The notes below the pieces were generated by a model. That model ran no database searches, had not been told where the DNA came from, and was given only the letters and a program-made list of their open reading frames with translations. Source: Amblyornis subalaris (taxonomy: Eukaryota; Chordata; Aves; Passeriformes; Ptilonorhynchidae). From it: a stretch of 64,000 nt of DNA. The translations under genes were made by a program, and so were the position numbers. The stretch spans positions 248,001 to 312,000 of the forward strand of contig JACAXG010000252.1 in NCBI GenBank assembly GCA_018881555.1. The letters are read 5' to 3'. Position 1 is the stretch's first letter, and each line of letters starts with the position of its first letter. Positions 1-24,510 of this stretch are shown here, in pieces.

Positions 1-24
1 CAACTTGAGCGATTCTATGATTCC
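1..24 (+). repeat. CR1-like LINE 3' tail (edge fragment)
   Basis: The window opens with an ATTCTATGATTC-type motif (about 11-24), the short tail repeat typical of the 3' end of avian/reptilian CR1 retroposons. Only the last bases are inside the window, so this rests on the motif and its position. Confidence 0.45.
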
Positions 25-465
25 CAAGGTTAGTGCAATACAAGTGCATTCTTAGAAACCAAGCGCACGTATTCAGCCCGCAAAATCTCCCCAGGCTGGC
101 ACTGGCGAGGGCACCGCTTCTGCGCCGAGTGTCATTTCTCTTCGATCCCACACTCTGCTGCGCTGAGGCTCGCGGAGCGGAGCGGGGCGGGGCGGAGCAG
201 CCAAAGCCTCGTCCGCCTGTTCGGCCCCATTCCTCCTCTGTCCCACCTTCCGCAGGCTCTGGCTGCAGACCCGCTGGAGCCCGGGGAGGGCGGGGCAGGC
301 GGCACCGGGTGTCGCCGCCGCCGGCAGGGCTGGGAACGGCAGCAGGAGCGCAGCCGCCCGCGCCCGCTCCGGGGCCGCTCTGCGCCGCCGCTCTGCGCCC
401 TCGGCGGGGCGGGGCGGCCGCCGCGCTCCGCCCCGGCCCGCCCCGCGCTCCCCGCCGGCGGCGCG

Positions 466-14528
<14,063 letters not shown>

Positions 14529-14991
14529 TGCTCAGCAGAGCTGGGACTGGAGAACAGGCACAAACAGGCACCTGCCTGCTCTTCTCTGATGCCTCCCGGG
14601 TCCCTTTCTTTTGAGCTTGGCTGGAAAGTCTGTGCAGATTCCCAAGCCAAAGCCTGGTGGAAGTGCTGCTCTGCCCAGCCAGGAGGGTGGTGGGTTCTGT
14701 AAGGGTCCCTCACATGACAGCAGCACGTTGTGGCTGCCAGGAACATACCAGGGTGACTCCCTCGTGGGGACAAAGCCGAATCCCATGGTTGTGGGCAATG
14801 TAGCAGTGTCTCCATGGATGACAGGGCATTCATTGATGGGGGAGCAAGGCTCAAACTGCACCTGGTTTGGCAGCAAGTGCAGGGCTGGAGGCAGCTGCTT
14901 GTTGGGTTGTCAGCCCCTGGTGAGAGGTGCTGGCCAGAGGGCAGCAGGATACAGGGCGCTGCTGCTCCAGCTGGACTTGACATAGTCTCTG

Positions 14992-14997
14992 AATAAA
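14992..14997 (+). terminator. PEX6 poly(A) signal AATAAA
   Basis: An AATAAA lies 464 bases after the PEX6 stop codon and is followed within about 10 bases by a T-rich stretch (TTTTTTT). This places the mRNA end near 15010-15020 and gives a 3' UTR of about 0.5 kb. Confidence 0.75.
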
Positions 14998-15009
14998 CAG
15001 TTTTTTTAG

Positions 15010-16499
15010 CTCTAGGTGTTCACTGCCTGACCTCAACTTTTTGCTTGCTGATGGTGTCTGTAAGCTCAGGAAGATCCCTGCAAACCCCTGGGTGGGCTGG
15101 GTCTTGCACAGAAATCATTGTCCTGCAGGTAGAGAGGGGAGCACACCTGCAAACCAGGCTGGGGCCACTCTCATCCTGTCAGAACAGCTGGAGCCCATGG
15201 TGCATGAGGAGAGCCTGAAGGAGTGGGGCTTGCTTGGTTGGGAGCTGAGCTCCCTCTGGAGAGGGAGCCCAGTTCTTGCTGGAGGTGCTGGGTGACAGGA
15301 CATGAGCCAATGGGAGCAAGTGGCAGCAAGGAAATTCCCATCGGATAAAAAGAAAAACTTCTCACGGGGAGAAGGAGAGTTTCAGCCTTGGAAATACTCA
15401 AACCTTGTCTGGAGCTGCCTGGAGCTGCCCTGTCTGCGCTAATTTGTGCTAAGCACCAGTTGGCCCAGACCCTCCAAGGTCCTGTCTCCCTTCCCTCCGC
15501 GGCCTCACAGCAGCTGCTGGCAGCATCACGTATCCCCCTCTTCCCCGCCTTTTCTGAGGGTGCCAAACAAATGGCACTTGAGCTGTGTGCAGCAGCTGCT
15601 GTGGCCAGGGCCCTGTGGCTGCCCTCAGCCCCTGGCAGCCCGAGGGGCTGCAGGTGCCAGGCTTTGCCCCACCTGCTGTAGGGCACTGAGCCTGCTGACA
15701 GCTGGATCCCTGGGCCACGCATGGCTGCAAGAGCCTGCTCCCCACAGAGCTCCCCTGCTAAGGGCTGGTTCCAGCAGCTTCTGGCATTCCACATGTGAAT
15801 CCCCAGCTGGTGCATGCCTGAAGCCCTGTGGCTCTGGCTCTGGCGCCTGAACGTGTTCAGGCAGGGCTGTCCCTGACCGCACTGCTCAGTGCTGCTGGAT
15901 CTGGGCACCACATCTTTCCCAGGGCGGAACGGAGGGAGCTGCAGCCACAGCAAAAGCACTGGTGGAGCCTCCAGTGTGGAGCCTCCCGGCTCTGGGAGCC
16001 CTGGTGGGGGGTGGGTACCCCTATATGGGGCTAAGGAGTGTCAAGCGGTCAGCACCTGTTGGGGAGATGGATGTGAGAAAACAGATTCCAGCACACTCCT
16101 GTGAGCGGTGCTGCAGGGGCTTGGCTGGGATGTGCAACCACCTTGGAGCCAGCACAGCCCTCCTTTTGCTTCAAGGGGGCCCCCAAGCCCCACACTGCAG
16201 GACATGTCTGGCACCTGCATCTGGAGACCTGGAGGGGAAGCTGTGCCTGCACCCATCCCGTGCTTCCCGCAGGCTGAGCACCTCCTTCCACAGAGTCCTG
16301 AGGAGGCTGTGGCTGTCCCCCTTGCCCCATACCCTGCCCATACAGGGACACACGGACCATGATCTCAGGTAGCTCTCACAAGTGTTCTTAATTAAGGGGA
16401 GGGGTCTCCCATGTGGTTCTCAGCAATGTCCCCACCNCCTGCTTGGACCCATAGCTGCTCACAGCTCTCAGCCACCACAGTCCCATCTCCGAAGCCCTC
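15010..16499. other. Intergenic space between convergent PEX6 and GNMT
   Basis: Nothing coding is recognised here. It holds the GNMT 3' UTR, which would run leftward from 16499 with no canonical AATAAA that I could see on the minus strand, and one CR1 fragment listed separately. Open frames in this stretch lack family similarity. Confidence 0.5.
15325..15500 (+). repeat. Diverged CR1 LINE 3' fragment
   Basis: CR1-like order is visible: 'AGGAAATTCCCATCGGAT', then 'AAAAAGAAAAACTTCTCAC', 'TTGGAAATACTCAAACC' and 'CCAGACCCTCCAAGGTCCTG'. It is more diverged than the copy at 13517 and lies between the PEX6 and GNMT 3' ends. Confidence 0.6.
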
Positions 16500-18657
16500 T
16501 CAGCCTGTCTTCTTCACAACGTGGATGAAGTAGCAGGGCACATGAGCCTGTCCCGGTGTGTAGGGCTGGAAGTCGCCCAGGACGCTGTGCTGGCATTTCC
16601 CCTGGAAGGCACCTTTGAGCAGAGCTGTGAAGGCCTCCAGCCGGTGCGGGTAGTACGAGAGCCGAAATTTGCTGCAAGGAGGCAACGCTGGTGAGGCGGG
16701 GTACAGTGGGGCCCAGTGCCAGCCATGTCCCCCATGCTGGGAGCCACCTCTGCAGCCCTTCTCACCTCAGCTCCGGGTCTGCCCCTGCCTCAGTGGGGGG
16801 GACCTGCACTGTGTAGTCTAGGGTCACCATGTGTGCCTTGTTGTTTACCAGCAGCACGGAGGTGGTGATGTCCTTGGTCAAGTCACTCTGGGAGACCACA
16901 CGAGGACATGTGTGTCCTGTGGGGACTCAGTAGCCCCCAGCCTGGGCACAGTCCTGCTGCCTGCCCTGCCTGGCCCCCTTGGGGCCATGGGGCTGGGGCA
17001 AAGGGGATTGGGATGGGGCAGGGCCTGCCAGCCACCGACCTTGTAGTAGATGTTCTTGCCGGGTGGTGCGCAGCCCGTGGCCAGGATGTGATCGTAGTTG
17101 CGGTGGTCAATGACCAGGACACCCCCGGGCCGCACCATGCTGGCAATGTTCCTCAGGGCCAGCTTGTGGTCACTCTGGTCCCCTGGAGGGGGAAAACTGT
17201 GGTGTCTCCCATGTGCCATACAGGCACTTGGCTGTACCCCATCGCATAGCCCATGTGGCCTTATCTTACCCATACACACATACATGCATGCATACACATA
17301 TCTGCCCCTACCATCTTCTCCCCAGTCTCAGCTTGGAGAACCCACAGCCCCACCTATGGCATGAGCTCAGGCATGTTCTCAGCCTCACTGGAGCAGAGCA
17401 CGCCACGTAGGAAACCCACCACCCCACTTGTGGCATGAGTCTGGGTGTGCCTTCAGCCTTGCCAGAGCTCTGACAGATGCACACACCTTCACCACGACCA
17501 TGGAACCCACTGGGCCCACTCATGTCACAAACTAGGGCAGTGGGGCCTCAGCTCCAGCCTGCCCAGAGATGCACCAGGAAACAGCAGCTCCACTGTGCGT
17601 AATCCCCTGTCCCACTAGTGGCATGAGTTAGGACACGTTCTCAGCCTGCTGGGAGATGCTGTGCACACGTGCATAGGTACTCCCCCTCCTTTTCTCTGAC
17701 CCCAACTCACCTTTGAAGTCAGGCAGGTGTGCAAAGGAGTTGCCGAGGCAGATGACTGCATCAAACCCATCCCCTGGCTTCTCCAGGTCCTTCTCCAGTG
17801 TGAGCCAGTTGGCCTCCTCGATGACTGCAGCACACGGAAACGTATGAGAGCAGGGACACCCAACAGCCTCCCCTGCCTGTAAGACCCCATCCCAGCATCA
17901 CCCAGCCCTTCCCTGGCCCCTGTGGGTGCTGGATCTAGCCTCTGGCCAGCAGCCAGGCAGGCAACGACCATAGCTTGCGTTTGCCGAGCAGCTGGCACCG
18001 GTGGGTCCCTGCAGCGAGGCCACCTGGCCAGCGGCAACCCCAGGTGAGGGGCCTGAGCACTGCGAGGGGCCGTGGACAGTACGCGAGAGGCAGGCAGGGC
18101 AGGGGCCCTCTGCGCTGGGGTGGGGTGTCAGCGTCCGCAGGCCCCTCCCGGCACCCACAGCCCCCGCACCCCATCGGTCGAAGGGCTCCTCCTTGCGCCG
18201 CTCCCAGCGCTCCTTCAGCGCATACTTGAGCATCTTGTCACTGGCGTCGACACTGGTCACCTGGAAGCCCTCCTCGAGCAGCATGATGGAGTCCACCCTG
18301 GGGACATGGCTGTCAGCGCGGCCTGGGGCAGCTGAGGGGGTCGGGGGGGCTTGGAAGGAGGAGGGCACTGGGGATGGCCGGGGGCAGCGAGGCCCCGGGT
18401 AGAGGGAAGGGACACTTGGGAGGCGGACGGGCGCGGGGAGCGGTGCCTCACCCGGTGCCGCAGGCCACGTCGAGGACGGAGCGGCAGCGGTGCTGACGGA
18501 GCAGCGCCAGGAGCCAGCTGCGGTACTCGGCCGTGCGGCTCCGCGTGTCCCCGATGTACAGCTGCCACACGCGGGCCGCCCGGCCGTCCGCGTACTGGTC
18601 CGGCAGCCCCTCCGCCGCCACTCCCAGCGACCGCGTCCGGTACACGCTGTCCACCAT
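16500..18657 (-). CDS. GNMT: GNMT, glycine N-methyltransferase (6 exons, 294 aa)
   Basis: This cytosolic enzyme transfers methyl from S-adenosylmethionine to glycine, giving sarcosine and SAH, and so buffers the SAM/SAH ratio. Exons in transcript order: 18452-18657, 18170-18297, 17711-17824, 17040-17182, 16766-16887 and 16500-16671, all GT/AG and in frame. The start gives [13 protein letters not shown] as in mammals. The SAM-binding motif [12 protein letters not shown] spans the exon 1/2 junction. [39 protein letters not shown] and [15 protein letters not shown] follow, and the C-terminus is [11 protein letters not shown]. At 294 aa it is one residue shorter than the human protein. The start codon lies only about 440 bases beyond the CNPY3 poly(A) signal, inside a CpG-rich block. 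Confidence 0.97.
17268..17302. repeat. Short CA/CATG-type simple repeat
   Basis: A short run of alternating pyrimidine/purine (ACACACATACATGCATGCAT) lies in GNMT intron 3. It is probably neutral. Confidence 0.5.
17340..17665. repeat. Degenerate tandem array in GNMT intron 3
   Basis: About four diverged units share a 'CCCAC..TGGCATGAG' head and a 'TTCTCAGCCT..GGAG' tail. They start near 17351, 17422, 17517 and 17611, so spacing is irregular at about 70-95 bases. The third unit is the most degraded. The array sits between GNMT exons 3 and 4. Confidence 0.6.
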
Positions 18658-19090
18658 CCTGCCGCCGCCGCTGCCGCCACGGACACCGACACCGACGCGG
18701 GCACGGGCACTACCGCGGCCCCTCAGCCTCGCTGCGCCGCGCCCCCGCTGCGCCCCGCCCCCGCCGCCCCACCAATCCCCGCCGCGCCCGCCCCCGCGGC
18801 CCCGCCAATCGCCGCTCCGACCGCGCCCCTCCCGCCCCCGCGCCAGGCCGCGCGCGCCCCCGCCCATCCGCACCGCCCGTCAGCGCTCGCGGCCGCGCCC
18901 CCTCGTGGCCCCGGCCTCTGGCTCAGCGGGGTCAGGGCCCGCCCGCCCCGGCCTCCCCGGCCTCCCCGGGGCAGGGCCGGGCCGCGCAGCGCCGATCCGC
19001 GCCCAGCGGCGGCAGCAGCAGCAGCAGGAGCCGCGCCCGCCCCGGCAACCCAGGCGAAGCAGGGCCGGCAGGGGCGGCGGCGGCTCTGGG
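18400..19090. promoter_or_regulatory. CpG-rich GNMT promoter region abutting CNPY3 3' end
   Basis: A CpG- and CCGCCC-rich block surrounds GNMT exon 1 and runs to the CNPY3 poly(A) signal. I saw no clear TATA box upstream of the GNMT ATG (18657). The promoter role is inferred from position and composition. Confidence 0.6.
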
Positions 19091-19099
19091 GAAAACGTC

Positions 19100-19105
19100 T
19101 TTATT
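19100..19105 (-). terminator. CNPY3 poly(A) signal AATAAA
   Basis: A minus-strand AATAAA (TTTATT on +) lies about 260 bases past the CNPY3 stop. Only about 440 bases separate it from the GNMT start codon on the same strand. Confidence 0.7.
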
Positions 19106-19362
19106 TACAGTCCGGGCGGCGTGCGAGGAGCCGGCGACGGGGCAGCACTCGCGGCCTCCCGGAGCTGGAGCCCCCGGCAGCGATGCGGCAGGGCTGGGTC
19201 CGCGGCTCCGTGACACCTAATCACGGGACGGCACCTAGGCTGGCAAGGCGGGGCCAGGCGCTCCGGTCTCCCCCGGATCACAAGTCCCTTTTCCTTTGGT
19301 ACCCACAGGCACAGCGGGGTGAAACCCCGGAGCGGACGGCCCCGGGGGCAGGGGCTGCGTGC

Positions 19363-22300
19363 CTACAGCTCATCAGCGGGGCTGTGGGTGAGCGGAGCCT
19401 GCTCCTGGACCCCCTCCAGGGCCTCCCCTGTGTCCGGAAGGCTGGCAGCTCCCTCACTCTCCTCCTTCCGGCCCTTTTTCTTCTTCTTCCCGCTCTTTTT
19501 TTTGCTCTGCTTCTCCCCCACGCTTGCCAAGTCACCCTTCTTGCCAGTCCACTTCTCTGCCAGGCAGCCTAGGGAAGAGAGGGGCAGAGGGGGCTCTGAC
19601 TCGGATGGAGAGGCAGAGCTCCCCATGCTCTAGCAAGGCTCCCCTGCCCTCTCAAGCATTCCTGCATTATTTGGGCCCCTGGCAGCAGCCAGGACTTACT
19701 TGTGTCCTTTCCTTTTAGCACGTGGTTGGCACAGAGAAACTGGGAGAGATCCTCCGTCTGGTGGTGCCTGTACCAGTCCTCGATCACATCTTCATACTCC
19801 TCTACCAGCACATCGCACTAGGGCAGAGAGGAGAGCCCAGCTCCAGCCACATGCTGGTGTGGCAGGACCAGGGCCAGAGCAGCAGGTCCTGCCAACATCC
19901 TGCTCCCAGCAGCGCACCCCTGGGCCCTCTCCCCCGCTCCGCTCCAGCCCACAAGGCCATAGCAGCCACTGAGGGCCAATCCCAGGGGGTGGGGTACCTG
20001 CTTTTTGAGGTCAGCCACCTCAGCGGAGGTCTCGTTCCACAGCTCGTAGGGAATGTCCATCACCACCTTGACACCCTTGTGCACCAGGTTGTGCAGGGTC
20101 TCGAACGTCTCTGACATGCCCTGAGGGAGGGAGCAGTACTGGCCCATGAGGGGGTGCTCCTCCCGCCAGGCTCCCACTCCCTCCTCCCAGTGTCAGCCAC
20201 ACAACCCTGCCCAGCAGTGCAGGAACAAGCAAGCCAGACAAAATCAGGATCCCTGCGACACCAGCGTTACCGGGGGGAGTTCAAGTGGCAGTGAGTCCCC
20301 TTCTGCAAACCTGGTCCCAAACCCAAGAGGAAGACAGCCCCTGGTTCCCCTCCAGGCAGGCAGGGGCCTGCCCATTGCCACCAAAGACAGCACCCCATAT
20401 CCGACCTGGGGAGCAGTGTGGCCTCGCATGCCAGGCACTGGCAGGGGATCCAGAGGATGGGAAGAATGAACCCGGTTTGTCACTCTGGCAGTGCAGGGAT
20501 GGGCCAGGCACATTTGGGAGCAGGAACTGGAGGAACAGCCCTCACCTTTGCGAATCTGTTACTGCCGCTCCTCTCCTTGTGTAGGTTGTAATCCAACAGC
20601 CGCTTGCAGATGTTCTCTGTCACCTCGATTAACCGGATGTCCCTGCATGGAGAGGAGGAAGCGCTCAGGCTTGGCATGGCCCCCCAGCAACAGCCAGGAC
20701 ACAGGGTGGGCTTCCCAAAACCCCTGGCTCTGGAGGCAGCGACAGCAGCAGGAGACTTCTTTCCCACTCCCACTTACGACTGTGTGTACTTGACAGCAGA
20801 GCCCTTCCCATCCAGGAAGCCGTACTTGGTGTCAATCACCTCCTTGGTTTTGCCAGTCTCCTCAAAAGCGGATTTCAGCTCCACGGCTACGTACTTGCAC
20901 ACTGTGGAAAGGAGAGAGCACAAGTGACTTAGAGGGTGTCACTTCCTGACAGGCAGTGTGACAGNGCACCCAGAACAGCAGCAAGAACCAGCCCCAGGAA
21001 CCTGGCATGCCAAAGCTGCCGTGAGCACAAAACAGATCCCGGCCATTCAAAGAAACAACCAGGAATGGCTCAGCTGCTTCCACTGGAGAACCCTTGAAGC
21101 AGCAACACCCAAACCAATGCTTCATTGTAAGCCAGCTGCTATGGCACAGCTGGGAAGTCAGGCTCAGTTCTGCCTGCAGGTTTCCCCCCAAAAGCCTCTA
21201 CCTCCCTGCCACCAGCTGCTCTCTTCCTTTTGGAAGAGGAGAGGGTCTTTTCACACTGCAACTCCCAGTGTGGCTCACAGCTTCTCCTTGTGACCACAGC
21301 ACATCCCACCTGGTACCAGTTCCGTGCTGTCAGCGCTCTGGGGACATGGGGGCTGTGCTGGGGACGGAGCAGCTGGCAGGGCTGGGTGGCAGGACAAGGT
21401 GCTGGCCGTGAGCTCCAGCAACAGAACCTGGGGCTCTGCCTGCAGCAGAGACCACATCATCAACAGACTTAGAACACAGCGCATGGTTACTTTTATAGAA
21501 CTAAAAAAAAAAAGCTTTATTTCTTCTGTAAAAAGAGCCCAACAGAGCTATAGAAACAAAGAGCAGGAGAATTATCTCAGGGGTTTACAAGTGGGAGTGT
21601 GGAGGGATGGAAGCGAGGCATGGCGTGGCTCTTCCTCCCCCAAAGATAGGGTCTCAGGAGGCTGGAGAAAGCTTTGTCCTGTGCTGCAGGCTCCTGTCTG
21701 TCAGGAGCCACCTCTTCTTCCAGCTCCATGTCAGGAAAAGGGCCAACCTCCAGCAGGAATGGTCTGACAGTGATGAGCCACTGTGTTCTTCCAGGCAATT
21801 ATGTGAGTGGAGAGAGATGCCCAGGCAGGAAGAAAGCAAGGTGGCTTCTCCAGAGTTCCCATGCACGTGTTGAGAAGCCCTGTGCACACCTCCTGCACCA
21901 TCTCTGGCACCAGGGGCTGGAGGTGACTGTGACCATTTCTCAGGTGGAATGATCGTTCCTTCCTGCAGCCCCTTGGAACTCGGGCCTCAAGATGTCCCTC
22001 TGTACACCACACCTGCTGCAGTGTCTCCACACATGCCAGGAGTGCTCACTGCTGAGTCCAGTGGTCCAGATGCTGCCCGCGGCTATTGGTGTGCATGGAC
22101 ACAGGTTCCAAGCCTGGGCAGGAAAAGGAGCAGAGCATGGTCAGTGCTCGCTCTGATGCTTCTCTGAGGTTACGCTGATGCCACAGCAGACATCAGTGTC
22201 TCCCCGGCAGAGAAAGCTTTGTAAAGAGCTCCCTATTTCTTTATTTTCTCTTTGCTGTCCAGCTCCACATGTGCCTGCACAGCAAAGACAGAGGAAACCG

Positions 22301-22685
22301 CAACAGACAGCAAATGTCCGTCATGACCTACCCTGGACTGCCTGTGAACCAAAAGGATACTCATGGAGGAAGCATCACGGAGACCGAACTGTGAGCAGCA
22401 CAGGCGACCAACCCCAGCTACGAACCGGCAGGCCCTCAGTGACTACCGGGAACAGTGGTGCCCGCGGGCAGGAGGCGGGCAGAGGGGCAGCCCGCGGGGG
22501 CGCAGCTCCGCACCAGCAACTCCCGGCCCGAGCAGAGAGCGGCCGGCAGCCGATCACCCCGGTTCCCCGAGGCCCCGCTTACCCTCGCACTTGCTGGGCA
22601 GCCGCACCCAGTCCGAGTCGTCGCCCCCAGCCAGCGCCGCCGCCATGAGCAGCATCAGCAACGCTGCCCCCGCCGCTGCCGCCAT
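19363..22685 (-). CDS. CNPY3: CNPY3 (PRAT4A), ER co-chaperone for Toll-like receptors (6 exons, 256 aa)
   Basis: CNPY3 works in the ER with the HSP90 family member GRP94/gp96 to fold and export Toll-like receptors. Exons: 22583-22685, 20778-20901, 20546-20642, 19998-20120, 19700-19817 and 19363-19568. All junctions keep frame. Exon 1 encodes a hydrophobic signal peptide ([20 protein letters not shown]) followed by [15 protein letters not shown], the start of the saposin-like canopy domain. Cysteines fall at conserved places: [30 protein letters not shown] and TSCLAE. The C-terminus carries a lysine-rich tract ([17 protein letters not shown]) and ends SPADEL, matching the SPPDEL end of mammalian CNPY3; whether it acts in ER retention is not shown here. 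It is shorter than the 278-aa human protein, mainly in the signal peptide and tail. Confidence 0.96.
21516..21521 (-). terminator. Possible intronic poly(A) site in CNPY3 intron 1
   Basis: Minus-strand AATAAAGC is followed at once by 11 T residues, a strong hexamer plus U-rich downstream pattern. It lies 1.06 kb after CNPY3 exon 1 in the sense direction. It could end a truncated CNPY3 transcript or a separate minus-strand RNA. No recognised coding region points to it. Confidence 0.35.
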
Positions 22686-22900
22686 GACTCCGCTTCCGGG
22701 GCGCGCTCCCGCCCCGCCCCGCCCGGTAACCATGGCGACCGCGCCTCGCGGGCCAATCCCGGAGGCGCGCGTGACCCGCGTGACCAATCCCCGCCGGCCA
22801 CCGCCAGCCAATCCCAGCGGTGCGCGGCCTCCGTAGCACCGCCCCCGGGCGGTCCCGCCGAGCCTCCACGTGGGAGGCGGGGGCACTCGTGGCCCCGGCC
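22440..22900. promoter_or_regulatory. CpG-rich CNPY3 promoter/first exon
   Basis: A CpG-dense block surrounds the CNPY3 start codon, with repeated 'CCAATCCC' or 'CCAATC' boxes near 22754, 22784 and 22809 and CCGCCC boxes near 22711 and 22841. It separates CNPY3 from the PTCRA 3' end, which lies about 0.6 kb further right. Confidence 0.6.
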
Positions 22901-23279
22901 GCCCCTCGGGGTCCCCTTCCCGACCCCCGCCTCCCACACAGTCCTCCGGGGCCTCTCCCTGCCCTGGACTTCTGGGAACCTCCCCCCTCCTCCCTGCCTC
23001 TGGAATTCCGGAAACCTTCCCCCTCGAGGTACCTTGGGGTCCCTTCCCATCCTCCCGGTAACTCCGGAGCCCTGCCACCCACAGACACGTGCCAGGCCTT
23101 CCCTCTTTTGCACCCAAAGCAAGATTCCCACCCTGTACCCTCCCAAGCAACACTGGGTCTCCCTCCCTCCTGCATTTAAGGGTCCTCTCTTCAGTCTCCA
23201 GAATATTTCCAGTGACTTCCACAGCCCTAGGCCAAACCACGGGGACTTACCCCTCGGGCATGGGCATTTGCCCCTGGCC

Positions 23280-24510
23280 TCAGCTCTGGGCGAGGAGGAT
23301 GGAGGTGAGGACAGCATCAGAGAGCAAGACCTTCAGCAGCACCACCCGGACAGCCATGAGCAGGGCTGCCAAGGCATGGGCCGGCAACACTGCAAGGGAA
23401 AGGTGAGATGATGCCTGCTACAGACACCCCACTGCCCCCACGTCCTCTCCAGGCCTGCTATGGGGCCAGGTTTGGGTGGACTTGCGACCCTTACACGTCC
23501 CAGAGACACCTCATGTCACCCTCATGCTGTCCCTGAGGGCAGGCTGGCTCTGACCCACTTTCCCCATTCTTCCCACCAAGCTGAAGTTTCGTCCCTTCTT
23601 CCCCAGTCCTATGACACCGTGGGAAAATCCATCCCAACCACCATGTAGCCCCAGCCAAGCCACTGCCAGGGTTTTCTCCCCGGCACCTGCCATTCCCACC
23701 ACAGCAGAGGCCAGGGACTCACCGGCTGCACTACACAGCTCTGCCGCCTCCTCGTTGCCTGTAGGATGAAAGAGCAGCTGGGGAGGCGCTGGCAGCCCAG
23801 CACCAGGTGCATGGCAGCGCTGGCCACAAACTCCTTCCTGTGCCTGCCGATCGGGACACAGGATCGGCAACGTTGGCCTCACACCTGCTCCCTGCTGGCC
23901 CCACAGGCCCTGCCGACCTCCCTCCTCGGGGGCCACCGGGGCACCCACTAGGCTGGGCAGCCGTAGACAAGGCAGGCAGAGGGGGTGGCAGCAGGGTCAT
24001 ACCCGTGATGCGGATGGGGCTGGAGCTGCGGGACGGGGAGGTCCTGTTGGTCCCCACATGGCAGGCAAGTTCCCTCTCGCGGTGGGGGTCGCTGGAGAGG
24101 AGGGAGACGGAGCAGACGGTGCCACCATCCTCCTCGGAGGCCCCGTAGGCAAAGGACTGCAGGACACTGCCGTTCCCACTGGAGATCCAGACAGCATGGC
24201 CAGAGCTGGGAGCCAGGTCGCTCACCACGCAGACCACCAGCTGCCGGCGCTGCCCAGCCAGCACCATGCTCAGCGGCCGGGCCAGGGTGGGCAGTGGCAC
24301 AGCTGCTCTGCCGACTGAGGGAGACAGGATTTAGGGACACTGCATCCCTCACACATCCCACCCAGCACGGCTGCCAGCTCGGCAGCGCTCAGCCTTTGCA
24401 CCCAGGCTGGACGGCACCCAGCCTTTCCCCCTCCTGGGGCTGTCCCGGGGGTACTCACGGGGCAGGAGCGGGAGCAGAGCGGCAGCCAGCAGCANTCGGA
24501 GCAGCTCCAT
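23280..24510 (-). CDS. PTCRA: PTCRA, pre-T-cell receptor alpha chain (4 exons, 169 aa)
   Basis: pT-alpha pairs with a rearranged TCR beta chain and CD3 in immature thymocytes and drives beta selection. Exons: 24459-24510 (signal peptide MELLRxLLAAALLPLLP; x is an ambiguous base), 24003-24314 (Ig domain), 23723-23758 (36-base connecting-peptide exon) and 23280-23389 (transmembrane). Phases match throughout. The Ig domain has the core pair LVVCVVSD and ELACHVG, the WISSGNGSVLQSFAYG stretch typical of pT-alpha, and NGS and NRT glycosylation sites. The short exon supplies the likely interchain cysteine (AELCSAAG). The membrane segment AVRVVLLKVLLSD keeps the R, K and D characteristic of pT-alpha. 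Only about 11 residues follow that Asp before TGA, so there is almost no cytoplasmic tail, unlike mammals. Position next to CNPY3 matches human 6p21. Confidence 0.92.

Noticed and set aside
18351..19572. Long + strand open frames across the GNMT first exon and CNPY3 last exon
   Set aside because: These are antisense shadows of GC-rich coding and promoter DNA, with no recognisable domain and no supporting splice sites.
22455..23411. Overlapping long open frames on both strands between CNPY3 and PTCRA
   Set aside because: Composition-driven; the real exons here (CNPY3 exon 1, PTCRA exon 4) explain the conserved parts.
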